A stretch of 64,000 nt of DNA. It comes from Symbiodinium natans. Taxonomy: Eukaryota; Sar; Dinophyceae; Suessiales; Symbiodiniaceae. The notes beneath the pieces were generated by a model. The model ran no database searches and had not been told where the DNA came from. It was given only the letters and a program-made list of their open reading frames with translations. A program made the position numbers and the translations under genes. The first letter of the stretch is position 1, and the number at the start of each line of letters is the position of its first letter. The stretch spans positions 831,001 to 895,000 of the forward strand of contig CAJNDS010002079.1 of assembly GCA_905221605.1 (NCBI GenBank), in the 5' to 3' direction. Shown here one piece after another: positions 63,729-64,000 of the stretch.

Positions 63729-63858
63729 CCGTGTGGATCACCCAAAGGATCCATGTACCTCTATAGTATATACTTGGGCCTTAAAGGGATCCCTATATAG
63801 TAGCTTTAGGGCCCAAGTATATACTATACAGGTACATGGATCCTTTGGGTCACCACAT
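63729..63858. mobile_element. Palindromic element, family H
   Basis: ACCCAAAGGATCCATGTACC then TCTATAGTATATACTTGGGCC at the left, mirrored by GGGCCCAAGTATATACTATA CAGGTACATGGATCCTTTGG GT at the right. Arms of about 45 bp are nearly perfect. A diverged half copy lies at 52729-52790. Confidence 0.85.
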
Positions 63859-64000
63859 CGTTCCTCACACCCTGTTGCAAGTTCGTCCCTGACAGGGGCA
63901 ACGGCTCAGAGCTCCCTAGGGCTTCGCGCACTTGGCATCCAGGGCCCCATACGACAAATAGGATAGGATGGTTATGAGTGCAACGATGGTAGTACTAAAC

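Noticed and set aside
1-64000. CRISPR-like arrays, prokaryotic operons and tRNA genes
   Set aside because: Regular repeats are telomere-type units or satellites without spacers. No Shine-Dalgarno-led operons were found, and no cloverleaf with A and B boxes was recognised by eye.

Overview
The window looks like nuclear DNA of a dinoflagellate, most like Symbiodiniaceae or their relatives. Four things point there. First, hundreds of TTTAGGG/CCCTAAA (telomere-type) repeats are scattered through it in both orientations, in almost every kilobase. Second, genes appear as short, GC-rich exons lost among repeats. Third, several exon joins need GC-AG introns and AG|G acceptors as well as GT-AG ones, a known dinoflagellate habit. 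Fourth, the largest open frame is a Cys/Trp repeat protein of a type I recall from Symbiodinium gene sets. No bacterial or organellar gene, tRNA, rRNA, CRISPR array or autonomous transposase was recognised.

Layout. 1-500 is a GAT/GAA microsatellite. 500-2845 is a striking array of AT-rich palindromes with C/G tracts at their ends. 2980-4660 holds a poly-C/CCACCACCACGGGA minisatellite, a 47-bp tandem array and an inverted-repeat complex. 5-8 kb is mostly interstitial telomere-like sequence (ITS). 8.2-12.2 kb carries exons on the minus strand, ending with a well supported two-exon C-terminus at 8219-8997. 13.3-15.9 kb carries plus-strand exons. 18-21.6 kb carries minus-strand exons, starting at an ATG near 21582. 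27-31.4 kb carries plus-strand exons. 32.9-40.8 kb is the best gene in the window: a minus-strand, multi-exon gene for a protein made of about twenty FDC...W...WCC...C modules. 43-64 kb has further short exon candidates on both strands, ITS blocks and many palindromic elements.

Mobile and repeat biology ties the window together. At least ten families of short palindromic, MITE-like elements are present. One (family A) has perfect or near-perfect 8-bp target-site duplications at three copies. Another (family D) sits exactly between two coding segments in two unrelated genes, with 4-bp duplications that supply the GT donor while its terminal repeat supplies the AG acceptor. It therefore behaves as an introner, an intron-making transposable element. 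ITS arrays are found inside copies of two element families and inside introns, and several exons end exactly where a TTTAGGG array supplies a GT donor.

Most exon calls rest on open frame, protein-like composition and splice-site phase only, and their joins are inference. Many open frames ending in NPKPETLNPKP-like tails are simply translated telomere repeats. Stretches not listed below hold mainly ITS with short unique segments in which I could not choose a frame.
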